64,000 bases of DNA from Balneola sp. (GTDB lineage Bacteria > Bacteroidota > Rhodothermia > Balneolales > Balneolaceae), in contig JANQSE010000002.1 in NCBI GenBank assembly GCA_028284195.1, forward strand, positions 496,001 to 560,000. Reading direction: 5' to 3'. Below are positions 29,654-39,845 of the stretch, piece by piece. The position numbers were made by a program, and so were the translations under genes. Positions within the stretch are counted from its first letter, which is position 1. Every line of letters begins with the position of its first letter. The notes beneath the pieces were generated by a model that was not told the origin of the DNA, made no database searches, and saw only the letters and a list, made by a program, of their open reading frames with translations.

Positions 29654-30697
29654 TTAGTTATCGCTCAGTGATTTGATGTACAGTACCAGGGATTCAATTT
29701 CAGCGTCTGACAGGTAATCATATGGTGCCATTATCCCGGCTTCATATCCTTCTGTTTTTTTAGCTCCGGGGCTCACGATTGATTCCCTGATGTATGCTTC
29801 ATCTTTATTAATGGTTATTGCATTACCATCTGCATCAACACCTTGAGTGGTACTTCCGAATAAATTTTTCCAGGTTGGGCCGATGCCTCCGGGAGTTCCA
29901 TCTGTGTTATGGCAGGTTCCACAAGCATACTGGCCCACCAATTGTTCGCCCATTGCAATGCTTGCTTCCGGAGCTTCCGGAGCTTCAGCAGGTTTTCGGG
30001 CTTCTTCCAGTTCTGCAAGCTGTTGTTGTTCTGCTTCATATTCAGCCCGGAGTGCTGAAATATCCACATCGTATTCTTTGATAGCTTCTTCATCTACATA
30101 TTGGCTGGCCTGTAAAGCTCTTATGTATGCTACAATTGCCCATCGGTCTTCTACCTTAATTTGTGTAGCATAAGATGGCATTGTTCGAACACCATTGTAA
30201 ATGGCAGAGTATAGTTCACCATCGGGAGCTTCACGTAATCGATCCTGATGGTAAGTAGGGGCAGGAACGTATCCATAATTCCCGGTCATGATAATTCCTT
30301 TTCCATTTCCGGTACCGCCATGGCAAACCGAGCAATAGATATCGTATCGATCCTGGCCCCGGTACAATAATTCTTTAGTAACAGGTATCGGGATATCGGC
30401 TATCCAGTTTTCATTTTCATCAATGCCTTTGTAGTAAGCAAGGTCGTCTTTCTTTAAGCCTCTGGCGATGGTTCCTTCCACAGGAGTACGCATAGAACGG
30501 TTATCATCGAAAAACTTATTCACTTCCTGTGCTTCTTTACGGGGCTGTTGATCCATATTCATATTAGGATGAACAGGTGGTTTTTCAGAGATCTTTCCCT
30601 GGCAGGAGGCAAAAAATAATGCTGCTCCGCCAATGCAAACCATCTTAAAAGTTCTTTTTGCGATCATTAAAGAAGTTATTTCATTTCTGTTAGTCAT
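29654..30697 (-). CDS. actE: Alternative complex III cytochrome c subunit ActE, with two CXXCH motifs
   Basis: Lipobox LFFASCQGK, YCSVCHGGTGNGKG, and second domain ACGTCHNTDGTPGGIGPTW. Confidence 0.88.
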   Translation of the reverse strand: MTNRNEITSLMIAKRTFKMVCIGGAALFFASCQGKISEKPPVHPNMNMDQQPRKEAQEVNKFFDDNRSMRTPVEGTIARGLKKDDLAYYKGIDENENWIADIPIPVTKELLYRGQDRYDIYCSVCHGGTGNGKGIIMTGNYGYVPAPTYHQDRLREAPDGELYSAIYNGVRTMPSYATQIKVEDRWAIVAYIRALQASQYVDEEAIKEYDVDISALRAEYEAEQQQLAELEEARKPAEAPEAPEASIAMGEQLVGQYACGTCHNTDGTPGGIGPTWKNLFGSTTQGVDADGNAITINKDEAYIRESIVSPGAKKTEGYEAGIMAPYDYLSDAEIESLVLYIKSLSDN

Positions 30698-31250
30698 ACA
30701 CTTCCTCTATATGAGTTGCACCTGCTTCTTTCAGAAGTTCTTTTACTTTGTCTGCTTCAAATAATGAATCTTCTGCCTCAATACATAAAAAGAAACCATC
30801 GTCAGTTGCTTTCTTAAATCGGTCTACATTAAAAAGAGGATTGTTCAGCTTTGGAAGCCCGTTAAGAAAAAACATCCCAAAAACAGTACCGAATGCCGAA
30901 AGCAGAACGGTAAGTTCAAATGTAATTGGTACCCAAGCCGGTGCATTGAAAAATGGTTTACCGCTGATGTTAATAGGATAGTCCATTACGGACATGAAAT
31001 ACATCATTGCGATTGCCCCTGTAAAGCCAAGCAACCCATGCCCAATAATAATCCAGCCCAGTTTGGATTTCTTCAGGTTCATTGCTTTGTCAATTCCGTG
31101 AACCGGGAACGGGCTGTATGTATCAAACTTGCTGTAGCCGGATTTGACAACCAGCTTAGAAACATCGATCAGAGCCTTGGGGTTTTTAAATTCTCCCAGT
31201 ATGCCATGCAATTTAGGCTGCTCTTGTATTTTTTTTGCTGGTGCACTCAT
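30690..31250 (-). CDS. actD: Alternative complex III subunit ActD (DUF3341)
   Basis: YSPFPVHGIDKAMNLKKSKLGWI, two TM segments, FFLCIEAED. Confidence 0.92.
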   Translation of the reverse strand: MSAPAKKIQEQPKLHGILGEFKNPKALIDVSKLVVKSGYSKFDTYSPFPVHGIDKAMNLKKSKLGWIIIGHGLLGFTGAIAMMYFMSVMDYPINISGKPFFNAPAWVPITFELTVLLSAFGTVFGMFFLNGLPKLNNPLFNVDRFKKATDDGFFLCIEAEDSLFEADKVKELLKEAGATHIEEVYD

Positions 31251-31253
31251 TAT

Positions 31254-32681
31254 TTAGGCCTCTACTGGTTTAGGAGTTGGCACTTCAATTTTTGGAGCAT
31301 GATACTCTTGAGTTTCTTCATCGTAGTTATGAGGGTCGGCTTGTGGAATTACCATTTTAACTTCAGCCAAAGCAATCATAGGCAGGAATCTCAGGAAGAG
31401 AAGGAACATGGTAAAGAACAGCCCAAAGGTGCCAACATAAGTAAGCACATCCCAAATGGTTGGTGAATAATAATCCCATGATGATGGCAGATAATCATTT
31501 GCCAGGGATGTAACCGTAATTACCATACGCTCGAACCACATACCAATGTTTACTACAATAGAAATGAAGAAGGTAAAACCAACGCTTCTTCTCAACTTCT
31601 TGATCCAGAAGAATTGGGGCGAAAGTACGTTACAAGTCATCATTGCCCAATATGCCCAGGCATAAGGCCCTGTAGCTCTTAGAATGAAGATTGCCTGCTC
31701 ATATTCAACACCGCTGTACCAAGCAATAAAAAATTCCATCATATAGGCAAAGCCCACCATTGAACCCGTAACCATAATTACGATATTCATTTTCTCCATG
31801 TGATCATCGGTCATAATGTCTTTCATGCCATAGATTTTTCTGGCTACGATCATTAGTGTAAGTACCATTGCAAAACCGGAGAAGATGGCACCTGCAACGA
31901 AGTAAGGAGGAAAAATGGTGGTGTGCCATCCCGGAATGAGGGAAACGGCAAAGTCGAAGGATACGATAGTATGTACCGAAAGTACAAGCGGTGTTGCCAG
32001 CCCGGCAAGCACCATGTATGCTTTTTCATAATTCCACCAGTGGCGGTTACTTCCGATCCAGCCTAAAGAGAAAATTCCATAAGCAATTTTTCTGATCTTG
32101 CTTGTTGCCCGATCTCTGATTGTTGCAAGGTCAGGGACAAGGCCAACATACCAGAAAAGCAGAGAAACGGTGAAATAAGTGGAAACCGCAAATACATCCC
32201 AAAGCAGCGGGGAGTTGAAGTTTGGCCACATATCCATTTGGTTTGGAACCGGAAATACCCAGTAGATAGCCCAAATACGCCCAACGTGAATGGCAGGGAA
32301 TACCCCTGCACACATTACGGCAAAAATCGTCATGGCTTCGGCAAAGCGGTTAATAGCAGTACGCCAGTCTTGCCTGAAAAGAAATAATACAGCTGAAATT
32401 AGCGTTCCGGCATGGCCGATACCAACCCACCATACAAAGTTGATGATTGCCCAACCCCAGCCAACAGGGTTGTTCAGTCCCCAGATCCCGGTTCCTTCCC
32501 AGATCAGGTATCCAACAGAGATGCCAAGGATACCAAGCAAAGCATTTGCGCCAATCATGGCCAGATACCAGCCTTTTGGAGTAGGCCTTAAGTTAATATC
32601 AGTAACCAATCGAGTGAGGCTGGCAAAATCGTGATTGCCTTTCACAAGAGCGGGTTCCGGTACGTAATCGTATTTACTCAT
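31254..32681 (-). CDS. actC: Alternative complex III subunit ActC (NrfD-like)
   Basis: Multi-TM NrfD-like; [45 protein letters not shown]. Confidence 0.93.
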   Translation of the reverse strand: MSKYDYVPEPALVKGNHDFASLTRLVTDINLRPTPKGWYLAMIGANALLGILGISVGYLIWEGTGIWGLNNPVGWGWAIINFVWWVGIGHAGTLISAVLFLFRQDWRTAINRFAEAMTIFAVMCAGVFPAIHVGRIWAIYWVFPVPNQMDMWPNFNSPLLWDVFAVSTYFTVSLLFWYVGLVPDLATIRDRATSKIRKIAYGIFSLGWIGSNRHWWNYEKAYMVLAGLATPLVLSVHTIVSFDFAVSLIPGWHTTIFPPYFVAGAIFSGFAMVLTLMIVARKIYGMKDIMTDDHMEKMNIVIMVTGSMVGFAYMMEFFIAWYSGVEYEQAIFILRATGPYAWAYWAMMTCNVLSPQFFWIKKLRRSVGFTFFISIVVNIGMWFERMVITVTSLANDYLPSSWDYYSPTIWDVLTYVGTFGLFFTMFLLFLRFLPMIALAEVKMVIPQADPHNYDEETQEYHAPKIEVPTPKPVEA

Positions 32682-32707
32682 GTTTGGAATTATTCCTGAT
32701 TAAATTC

Positions 32708-35700
32708 TTATGCCAAAGCTGGGTTTGGGTTTCTTAATTTTGCTATGTACGAAGTTCTTGGGCGCGTATTCAATTCTTCAAGCATCTGGTAATTACGCTC
32801 GTTACGCTTCATTTTTGCAACTTCGCTGTTCTTGTCAGTTAAATCGCCAAAGTAGATTGCATCGGCAGGGCAGGCTTGCTGGCAAGCAGTTTTTACAGCA
32901 CCATCAGCCGGTTTTGGAGAACCTGTTTCGATTTTAGCTTCGATTTTGGCTCTGTTAACTCTTTGAACACAATATGTACATTTTTCCATAACACCACGGA
33001 ACCGTACAGTTACTTCCGGATTCATTGCCATTTGGATAATATCCGGCTCAGCTCCGGTACTTAAAAATTCTTTCGGGAAGTTGAAGAAGTTGAATCTTCG
33101 AACTTTGTACGGGCAGTTATTTGCACAATAGCGGGTACCAATACAACGGTTGTACGTCATTTGGTTCATACCATCAGCACTGTGAGTTGTAGCTGCAACA
33201 GGGCAAACCTGCTCGCAAGGTGCTAGTTCGCATTGCATACATGGCACCGGCTGATGCGCAGTCATTGGCTCGTTAGCATCTTCACCAACATAGTAGCGGT
33301 CGGTTCTGATCCAGTGCATCTCGCGACCGCGTTTAACTTCCTTTTTACCAATTACGGGAATGTTATTCTCTGACTGGCAGGCGATCACACAAACCCCACA
33401 GCCAAAACAGGAGTTAAGATCGATAGCCATTCCCCACTGTGGCTCAGAATCAGGGAATGTCTGCTCATCAAATAGAGAAATTGGAACATCTTCGCCCTTT
33501 TCAGCGGCTTCTTTCATACCTGGTACAGGGTAAGTATGTACATATTTGAAAGAAGCGTAATCAGGATTTGATTGGTATTCCTTTAAAGTAGCAGCACGGT
33601 ACATATCACGGCCTTCGAGGCTGTGATGATCTTGTACACATGCAATTTCGTAGGTATCGCCGGTTTTGCTAACAGTTGCTTCGGCAAATAATTCATTTCC
33701 AGCTAATGGGTAAGTATCAACACCGCCGGTTGTATAATCGATATAGCGATTGGCCACACGTCCGATTCCTTCCCGGCCATATCCAACAGTTAGCGTAATA
33801 CTGTTATCTGCATGCCCTGGTTGAATCCATGCGGCGATCTTAACTGTTTTTCCATTTGATGTGATCTCAACTACGTCTTCATTTTCAACGCCAAGCTGTT
33901 TCGCAGTTGTTGCACTCATTAAAGCAACATTATCCCAAGTAATTTTTGTCATTGGGTCGGGAAGTTCCTGCAGCCATGCAATGTTTGCAAAACGGCCATC
34001 ATATAATGTAGAGTCTGCTTTTACAACTACTTCCATTCCTGAAATAGCATTGTCTCTGCTGGTATCCGGTCGGAAGTTTCCGGAAAGGCTAACATTTACT
34101 TTTGCAAAACCAGAGTTGGTATCCACACCATCGTGCAAGAGATCAATCCACTTTGACTTAAAACCTGAACCATAAATACCTTTGAATGTATTCTGAACAA
34201 GCTCGTAACCGGAAGTCATTGACCCATTCACAATAATATTCAGTACTTCAATATCGCTAAGCCCGTTATATAATGGTTGGATCTGCGGCTGAATTACAGA
34301 ACGAATGCCACCAAAAGAATGCCCGTCGCCCCAAGCTTCCAAATAAAATGCTCTATTGATATGCCAGGAAGCTTTTTGGGAAGTCTCATCTACATAATCA
34401 GAAAGATGAATTACTTCCTCAACATTAGATAGCGCACTTTCAAAATCATGGTTTTGAGCAGTAAATACAGGATTTGTTCCAAAAAGAACAACCGTATCAA
34501 TATTGCCGCTCTTCATTTCTTGTACCGTATTGGCGAAAGCAGAGGTACTTTCTTCATCAAGATGTGGAACGGCCAGGTAGTGTACAGTTTTACCATCGTT
34601 GCCAAGTGCTGTGTTAATTGCTGCAACTACTGCGTGCGCATTTGGCGAGTGTGCATGGCTTGCGGAAACTGCGGATGCACCTTGGTTAGCTGTTAATTCA
34701 TCTGCCAGTACAGAAATCCATTCATGAGAACTGAACTGGTTGGTGTGCCCGCTAAATGCGCTTAGCCCCGAAACTCTGGATGAAAGTGCTGCCGCTAATG
34801 CATGGGCAAAAGCCTCAATTTCGCTGGCCTTTAATCTTAACCGGTGGTCAGCATAAGATCCCGTTACCGAATACCCATTTTCTACAGCATAAATTCTGTT
34901 CATGGAGTGGCTGGTGCTTGTAACCTTGCGGGCAGCACTCAACTGTTTTCCATATTCAACACTGTTTGGATGTGTTCCATTTAATACGTCATCATTCAGA
35001 GATACAAAAACATTGGCTTTACTAAAATCATAATGAGCACGAACACGGCGGCCAAAAGCTTTTTGTGTTCCTTCAAGGGCATTTGATTCACCAAAAGGTT
35101 CGTACGTAACCCAGCTGGCATTTCTGAATTTGCGCAGAGCTTCAGTTTTCAGCCCTGATAAGGTAGGGGATGAGCTTGCCTCAGAGATGAAGGCAATTCG
35201 TTTGTTAGTGTCAGAAAAGTGCTCGTTAGCAAAAGCTATAAAATCATCGGTTGTAGAATCAGTTCCCTTTCTCAATACTTTTTTAGACCGATCAGGATCG
35301 TACATCCCTAAAACAGAAGCCTGGTGGAAGATGCTGGTTCCGCCTTTGCTGGCAGGGTGCATTTCATTTCCTTCTACTTTGGTAGGCCGCCCTTCATGGT
35401 TTTCAACAACAAGCCCGGTTAAGCTTCCCTGAAATGGCATCGCAGATGCGTAGAATAAAGGGTTGCCGGGAACTATATCTTCCGGCTGTTTAGAATAAGG
35501 AAGAATTTTTTGAACAGGACGGCGGGCAAAGTCGCAGCTTGCAAGCAAAACAGCAGAACCCATTATGGCTAAAAAGCCGCGGCGGGAAAATCCATCAGTA
35601 AGCTCCGTTGCATTTTCAGGAAATTCGCGCTCAACAAATTTTTGGTATTCCTGGTTTTTAGCTAGTTCGTTTAAGCTTTTCCAGTAAGTGTTTTGTTTAA

Positions 35701-35710
35701 CTTCGCTCAT
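32708..35710 (-). CDS. actB: Alternative complex III iron-sulfur subunit ActB
   Basis: SRRGFLAIMGSAVLLASC signal; MopB-like region; ferredoxin motifs CFGCGVCVIACQSENNIP, CMQCELAPCEQVCPVAAT, CIGTRYCANNCPYKVRRFN. Confidence 0.95.
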   Translation of the reverse strand: MSEVKQNTYWKSLNELAKNQEYQKFVEREFPENATELTDGFSRRGFLAIMGSAVLLASCDFARRPVQKILPYSKQPEDIVPGNPLFYASAMPFQGSLTGLVVENHEGRPTKVEGNEMHPASKGGTSIFHQASVLGMYDPDRSKKVLRKGTDSTTDDFIAFANEHFSDTNKRIAFISEASSSPTLSGLKTEALRKFRNASWVTYEPFGESNALEGTQKAFGRRVRAHYDFSKANVFVSLNDDVLNGTHPNSVEYGKQLSAARKVTSTSHSMNRIYAVENGYSVTGSYADHRLRLKASEIEAFAHALAAALSSRVSGLSAFSGHTNQFSSHEWISVLADELTANQGASAVSASHAHSPNAHAVVAAINTALGNDGKTVHYLAVPHLDEESTSAFANTVQEMKSGNIDTVVLFGTNPVFTAQNHDFESALSNVEEVIHLSDYVDETSQKASWHINRAFYLEAWGDGHSFGGIRSVIQPQIQPLYNGLSDIEVLNIIVNGSMTSGYELVQNTFKGIYGSGFKSKWIDLLHDGVDTNSGFAKVNVSLSGNFRPDTSRDNAISGMEVVVKADSTLYDGRFANIAWLQELPDPMTKITWDNVALMSATTAKQLGVENEDVVEITSNGKTVKIAAWIQPGHADNSITLTVGYGREGIGRVANRYIDYTTGGVDTYPLAGNELFAEATVSKTGDTYEIACVQDHHSLEGRDMYRAATLKEYQSNPDYASFKYVHTYPVPGMKEAAEKGEDVPISLFDEQTFPDSEPQWGMAIDLNSCFGCGVCVIACQSENNIPVIGKKEVKRGREMHWIRTDRYYVGEDANEPMTAHQPVPCMQCELAPCEQVCPVAATTHSADGMNQMTYNRCIGTRYCANNCPYKVRRFNFFNFPKEFLSTGAEPDIIQMAMNPEVTVRFRGVMEKCTYCVQRVNRAKIEAKIETGSPKPADGAVKTACQQACPADAIYFGDLTDKNSEVAKMKRNERNYQMLEELNTRPRTSYIAKLRNPNPALA

Positions 35711-35739
35711 TTAGATGATGTATAAGTTCCAAAATCGTT

Positions 35740-36384
35740 TTAGTAATGGCAGCCCTGGCAGTACTGCGGTGGGCTTACATTATTCTTTTTAACCAACTCG
35801 GCTCCTAGTTCTGCCTGTTTTTCTGTTTTGTATCCCATGGTTGTTACTTCTTCAACAGGGCGTAAAAATTTCTCCGGCTCCCGGTGGCAATCTAAACACC
35901 AGCTCATACTTAAAGGCTCTGCCTGATATACAACTTCCATTTTGTCAACCCTGCCATGGCAACTCTCGCAGCCAACACCTACATTTACGTGTGCAGCATG
36001 ATTGAAGTAAGCATAATCAGCAAGGTTGTGTACACGAACCCATTCAACAGGTTGCCCGGTTTCCCAGCTCTCACGAATTGGCGCAAGCTTTTCACTGTCT
36101 GTTTTAATTTGGCTGTGGCAGTTCATACAGGTTTGCGTAGCAGGAATGTTGGCCTGCTTAGAATCAAAAACACTAGTGTGACAGTATTGGCAATCTAATC
36201 CAAGTTTATCTACGTGCAATTTGTGGCTGTAAGGAACGGGTTGGGTCGGGGCGTATCCCACATCAGTGTATTCGGGGGAGAAAAAGTACCAAACTGAAAA
36301 AATCAGTGCGTTGGCAAGAACAATAAGACCGATCAATAATTTCCGGGGGACCTGATTTGTCCACTTGGGGAAAATCTGCGCCAT
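35740..36384 (-). CDS. actA: Alternative complex III pentaheme cytochrome ActA
   Basis: Five CXXCH motifs: CQYCH, CMNCH, CESCH, CLDCH, CQGCH; N-terminal TM. Confidence 0.94.
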   Translation of the reverse strand: MAQIFPKWTNQVPRKLLIGLIVLANALIFSVWYFFSPEYTDVGYAPTQPVPYSHKLHVDKLGLDCQYCHTSVFDSKQANIPATQTCMNCHSQIKTDSEKLAPIRESWETGQPVEWVRVHNLADYAYFNHAAHVNVGVGCESCHGRVDKMEVVYQAEPLSMSWCLDCHREPEKFLRPVEEVTTMGYKTEKQAELGAELVKKNNVSPPQYCQGCHY

Positions 36385-36669
36385 AAAAATTGCTTTATTT
36401 AGTTAGCTGAACTTTGCTTAATTACCCGTAATTGAAGCGGCGCAAATCTACCGATATTTTCCTTCTATATGAAGTAAGGAATGCGTAGAACTTTTATTTA
36501 AAATTGTTCTAAATAAAATTTCACCGTGTCAAATCCGTAGCTTTTTAAAACCGGCTAAAGATAATACAGATTTGAGAAAGATTCTTACCCAAAATTTAAA
36601 AATGGAATACATTTGTTGAAGTTTGGGTTACCTTTGGTGCAACCTAAAATTGAAAATTAAAAACGGGCG

Positions 36670-37239
36670 ATGTCAGAGCAGATTAATATTCCAGGCCAGG
36701 CAAAAATATTAGAGCAGGTAAGCGTAAAAACTGCCTTTCGAATTATTATAGTAGTGAGCGCATTCGCACTGCTTTTTCTTTTTTGGCTGATCTATTTTAA
36801 GGAAGAGGCTGCTAAGACTTATGCCTGGGTTACTTACCTGCCTGCTGCCAATGCCGCCTTTAATTCGCTGAGTACAGTTTTTCTGCTGCTGGGTTTAATA
36901 GAGATAAAGAAGAGAAACTTTAACCGGCATATGAAATTTATGGCCAGCGCATTTATTACTTCCACTTTCTTTTTGGTGAGTTATGTGATTTACCACCACT
37001 TTCAGGGAGATACTAAGTTCCTCACCGAAGGCTTTATCCGGTATGTGTACTTCTTCATACTCATCAGCCACATTGTGCTTTCTGCTTTTGTCGTTCCTTT
37101 GGTGCTGTCTTCTTTTTATCTGGCGCTTACCGGGAAATTTGAGAAGCACAAAAAACTATCCCGCTGGACATTCCCCATCTGGCTATATGTCTCTATCACA
37201 GGAGTGGTGATCTTTTTTATGTTGAGGGTTGTGGGGTAG
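36670..37239 (+). CDS. DUF420-family membrane protein
   Basis: Five TM segments; LPAANAAFNSLSTVFLLLGLIEIKKRNFNRHMKFMASAF. Confidence 0.85.
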   Translation: MSEQINIPGQAKILEQVSVKTAFRIIIVVSAFALLFLFWLIYFKEEAAKTYAWVTYLPAANAAFNSLSTVFLLLGLIEIKKRNFNRHMKFMASAFITSTFFLVSYVIYHHFQGDTKFLTEGFIRYVYFFILISHIVLSAFVVPLVLSSFYLALTGKFEKHKKLSRWTFPIWLYVSITGVVIFFMLRVVG

Positions 37240-37380
37240 CACCATATAACCTGCAATGCCTTTCGCTCAATAAAGCACAATGTATTGAACCGGTTTATGT
37301 AAGAATAACTAATAATTTTTTTGGTATAGGGGCTTTGAAAACCGGATTAATGGTTAGGATATAGTTTATTTACACCACGG

Positions 37381-38049
37381 TCATGATATCAGTTTTGTTA
37401 ACTCCTCAACTCTTGCTGTAATATCATCTGCTTTAAACACACTGCTTCCGGCTACCAGTATATCTGCTCCGGCTTTGGCTGTTTGCTTGATATTTTTCAG
37501 GCCTACACCACCGTCAATCTCAATTAAAAATCCATGTTCACCCGTTTCCCGAAGATCAGCAAGCTCTTGCAATTTTTTGTAACTGGATTCAATAAAACTT
37601 TGCCCGCCGAACCCAGGGTTTACGCTCATAATAAGAACCAAATCCACATGCTCAAGAACAGGCTCAATGTTATAAAGTGATGTTGCAGGATTAACGGCCA
37701 CACCAGCCATGATCCCATATTTTTTTATGTTTTGGATAGAACGGTGAAGATGGGGGCACGCCTCGTAATGAACCGATATTAAATCTGCTCCAGCCTGAAC
37801 ATAATCTTCAGTGTATTTATCAGGATCCTGGATCATTAAATGAACATCCATAAAAGCTTCAGGTGCCGCTTTTTTTGCTGCTTTTACAATGCCGGGCCCA
37901 TAACTAATATTGGGAACAAAGTGCCCGTCCATAATATCACAATGAATCCAGGCAGCTCCTCCTTTTATACAGTCATCAATATCTTTTCCTAGTTGGGTAA
38001 AATTTGCTGCTAATATTGATGGTGCCAGAATAGGGAGTTGGAAATCCAT
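37381..38049 (-). CDS. rpe: Ribulose-phosphate 3-epimerase
   Basis: LAPSILAANF, WIHCDIMDGHFVPNISYGP, LIMSVNPGFGGQSFI, IEIDGGVGLKN, LVAGSSVF. Confidence 0.96.
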   Translation of the reverse strand: MDFQLPILAPSILAANFTQLGKDIDDCIKGGAAWIHCDIMDGHFVPNISYGPGIVKAAKKAAPEAFMDVHLMIQDPDKYTEDYVQAGADLISVHYEACPHLHRSIQNIKKYGIMAGVAVNPATSLYNIEPVLEHVDLVLIMSVNPGFGGQSFIESSYKKLQELADLRETGEHGFLIEIDGGVGLKNIKQTAKAGADILVAGSSVFKADDITARVEELTKLIS

Positions 38050-38055
38050 TATTTT

Positions 38056-38865
38056 TTATTTGGGAGCTTTTTGAGGGATTGGAGTACCCGTTGAATCAAT
38101 GACTACGCCGCTTTCAAGTTCTTCTACTGCGTTAAAGCTTTCAGAGATGATAAGGTCCAGAGTTTCTCCTTCTGTTATCTCGGTAACTTTTGGTGAAAAA
38201 TCGAGTACGGTATTTGCAACTACATCTTTAGCCGGGCGAAAGCGGATTTCTCCAATTCTTAGTCCTGCTTCCCGGAGCTTTAGCTGTGCTTGTGGTAACC
38301 GTAATCCAATGATCTCAGGAATCTGAACAATCTTATTTCCTAATCCGTCACTAATTACCAGGTCAATCGTAGTTCCTTTTGCTACAGTATCACCCTCGGT
38401 AATAGATTGGCGAATAACACTTTTAAAACGGCCGGACTCATAGCTGATTGCTCCAATCTCCAGGCCATAGTTTTGTAATTGTATTTGGGCGTTACGCAAA
38501 GAAAGACTTACCACATTTGGCACTACCACCACAGGTTTTACTTCGGTATTTACAGTGAGGTAAACTTTGCGGTTTGGCTTTACAATAGTATTTGCAGCAG
38601 GTTGTTGGTCTATAACATAGTCGGCCGGGAATGCTGAATTTGCTCTCCTGTCGGCAATTTCATAGCGCAATCCAATGCTTGTTAATTTGGTTTCGGCTTC
38701 TTTCAATGTTACTCTTGTTAGATCAGGAACTGTAAGTCCTTCATGATAATTAGTGTAACTTGGCATAATCAGTTTATCGAAAAGCAGAAGAGCACTGATG
38801 CCAAAAATGACAAGCCCTAAAATAGAAAGGTAGAGTTTTTTACTGGTAAGTATCTGCTTAAGCAT
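38056..38865 (-). CDS. PASTA-domain membrane protein
   Basis: One TM and three tandem PASTA-like repeats (VPDLTRVTLKEAETKLTSIGL; VPNVVSLSLRNAQIQLQNYGL; IPEIIGLRLPQAQLKLREAGL). Confidence 0.87.
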   Translation of the reverse strand: MLKQILTSKKLYLSILGLVIFGISALLLFDKLIMPSYTNYHEGLTVPDLTRVTLKEAETKLTSIGLRYEIADRRANSAFPADYVIDQQPAANTIVKPNRKVYLTVNTEVKPVVVVPNVVSLSLRNAQIQLQNYGLEIGAISYESGRFKSVIRQSITEGDTVAKGTTIDLVISDGLGNKIVQIPEIIGLRLPQAQLKLREAGLRIGEIRFRPAKDVVANTVLDFSPKVTEITEGETLDLIISESFNAVEELESGVVIDSTGTPIPQKAPK

Positions 38866-38894
38866 ACTCCAAAAATACAGCATGTGGAACGATG

Positions 38895-39845
38895 TTAAAA
38901 GTGCAAGGTTACAGAAAATGCATCAGCACGGAACATGTTTGCCTGAGCTTGCAATCTGTTGTTGTTCAGCTTCACAGAAAACAGTGCATCAAGTGCCGAT
39001 ACCACATGGTTTATTACCAAAAGATTTAGAATGTTCCCCGCACGGCGATAATTGTCGTTAAACCGAGCTGCCATATCAACACCGGTAAAGAAAAAATCGG
39101 ATGCAAATACTCCGTTGTTATCATACAGATAGTTGTAGTCGGGATTATTGTTGGCAACATTTTGGCTGTAAAAATCTGACCAACCACCCTCGAATTGATA
39201 GTACTTACTTATTAACTCGTAGTATTGTTGAGAACCGTATGCAGGGAGAGTATGAGAAAAATTTCCGGAAGAACAAGAACCGCATACTAAGGCTGTTCTT
39301 TTCTCAATACTCTGTAATAAAGCTAGGTTTACTTTACCCCAATCGTTGGTTGTATTACTAAAATCAGGACTTTTACCAGCTATGTTTGCTTGTAATGTTT
39401 CCCAATTATTATCTAATCCATGTTCGCTGGAATAATTTACCAACCATTCTGCATAGGCTAAAACGCTCCACTCCCGATTGGCATAGGCTTCATAAAGCCG
39501 CTCCTGGTCTTTGGCTGTATTTGTTCGGTTAATGTAGTAAAAGATACTAAAGGCTTCGGTGGCCAGGTAAATTCCTGCACGGGCCCATTTACCATTTGCT
39601 GCCTGATTAGAGCCTGGTATTAATGCCGAAGACAAAAATGCCAGTCCCGGACTGCTTTGTTGGGCATTAATAAAACCATTAGCTGAAAGATCTGGCCGGT
39701 AGGAGAAATCTTCGACTGATAAAGGTTTTTTAGGTGTTTCTTTTTCCAGTTTGGTGATACTTCCCTGAAGATCAGACTTTAGTTGCCCAAAAAGACTTTC
39801 GGGTATAGATAAAATTAAAAGAATGGCTAACATCAGCTTTTTCAT
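38895..39845 (-). CDS. Secreted/outer-membrane hypothetical protein (DUF5683-like)
   Basis: Signal peptide; SSALIPGSNQAANGKWARAGIYLATEAFSIFYY. Confidence 0.55.
   Translation of the reverse strand: MKKLMLAILLILSIPESLFGQLKSDLQGSITKLEKETPKKPLSVEDFSYRPDLSANGFINAQQSSPGLAFLSSALIPGSNQAANGKWARAGIYLATEAFSIFYYINRTNTAKDQERLYEAYANREWSVLAYAEWLVNYSSEHGLDNNWETLQANIAGKSPDFSNTTNDWGKVNLALLQSIEKRTALVCGSCSSGNFSHTLPAYGSQQYYELISKYYQFEGGWSDFYSQNVANNNPDYNYLYDNNGVFASDFFFTGVDMAARFNDNYRRAGNILNLLVINHVVSALDALFSVKLNNNRLQAQANMFRADAFSVTLHF

Noticed and set aside
29948-30000. Short GGAGCTTCC-type repeat in actE as possible contingency repeat
   Set aside because: Only two or three imperfect units encoding a PEAPEA linker; low-complexity linker explanation is sufficient.
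29815-30173. Overlapping ORFs on both strands within actE
   Set aside because: Alternative frames in the PEAPEA/Gln-rich linker of ActE; no independent evidence for coding.
36629-36636. TACCTTTG, fitting the Bacteroidetes -7 TAnnTTTG promoter pattern
   Set aside because: No TTG at the expected -33 spacing; the nearest TTGs are only 10-13 nt upstream.
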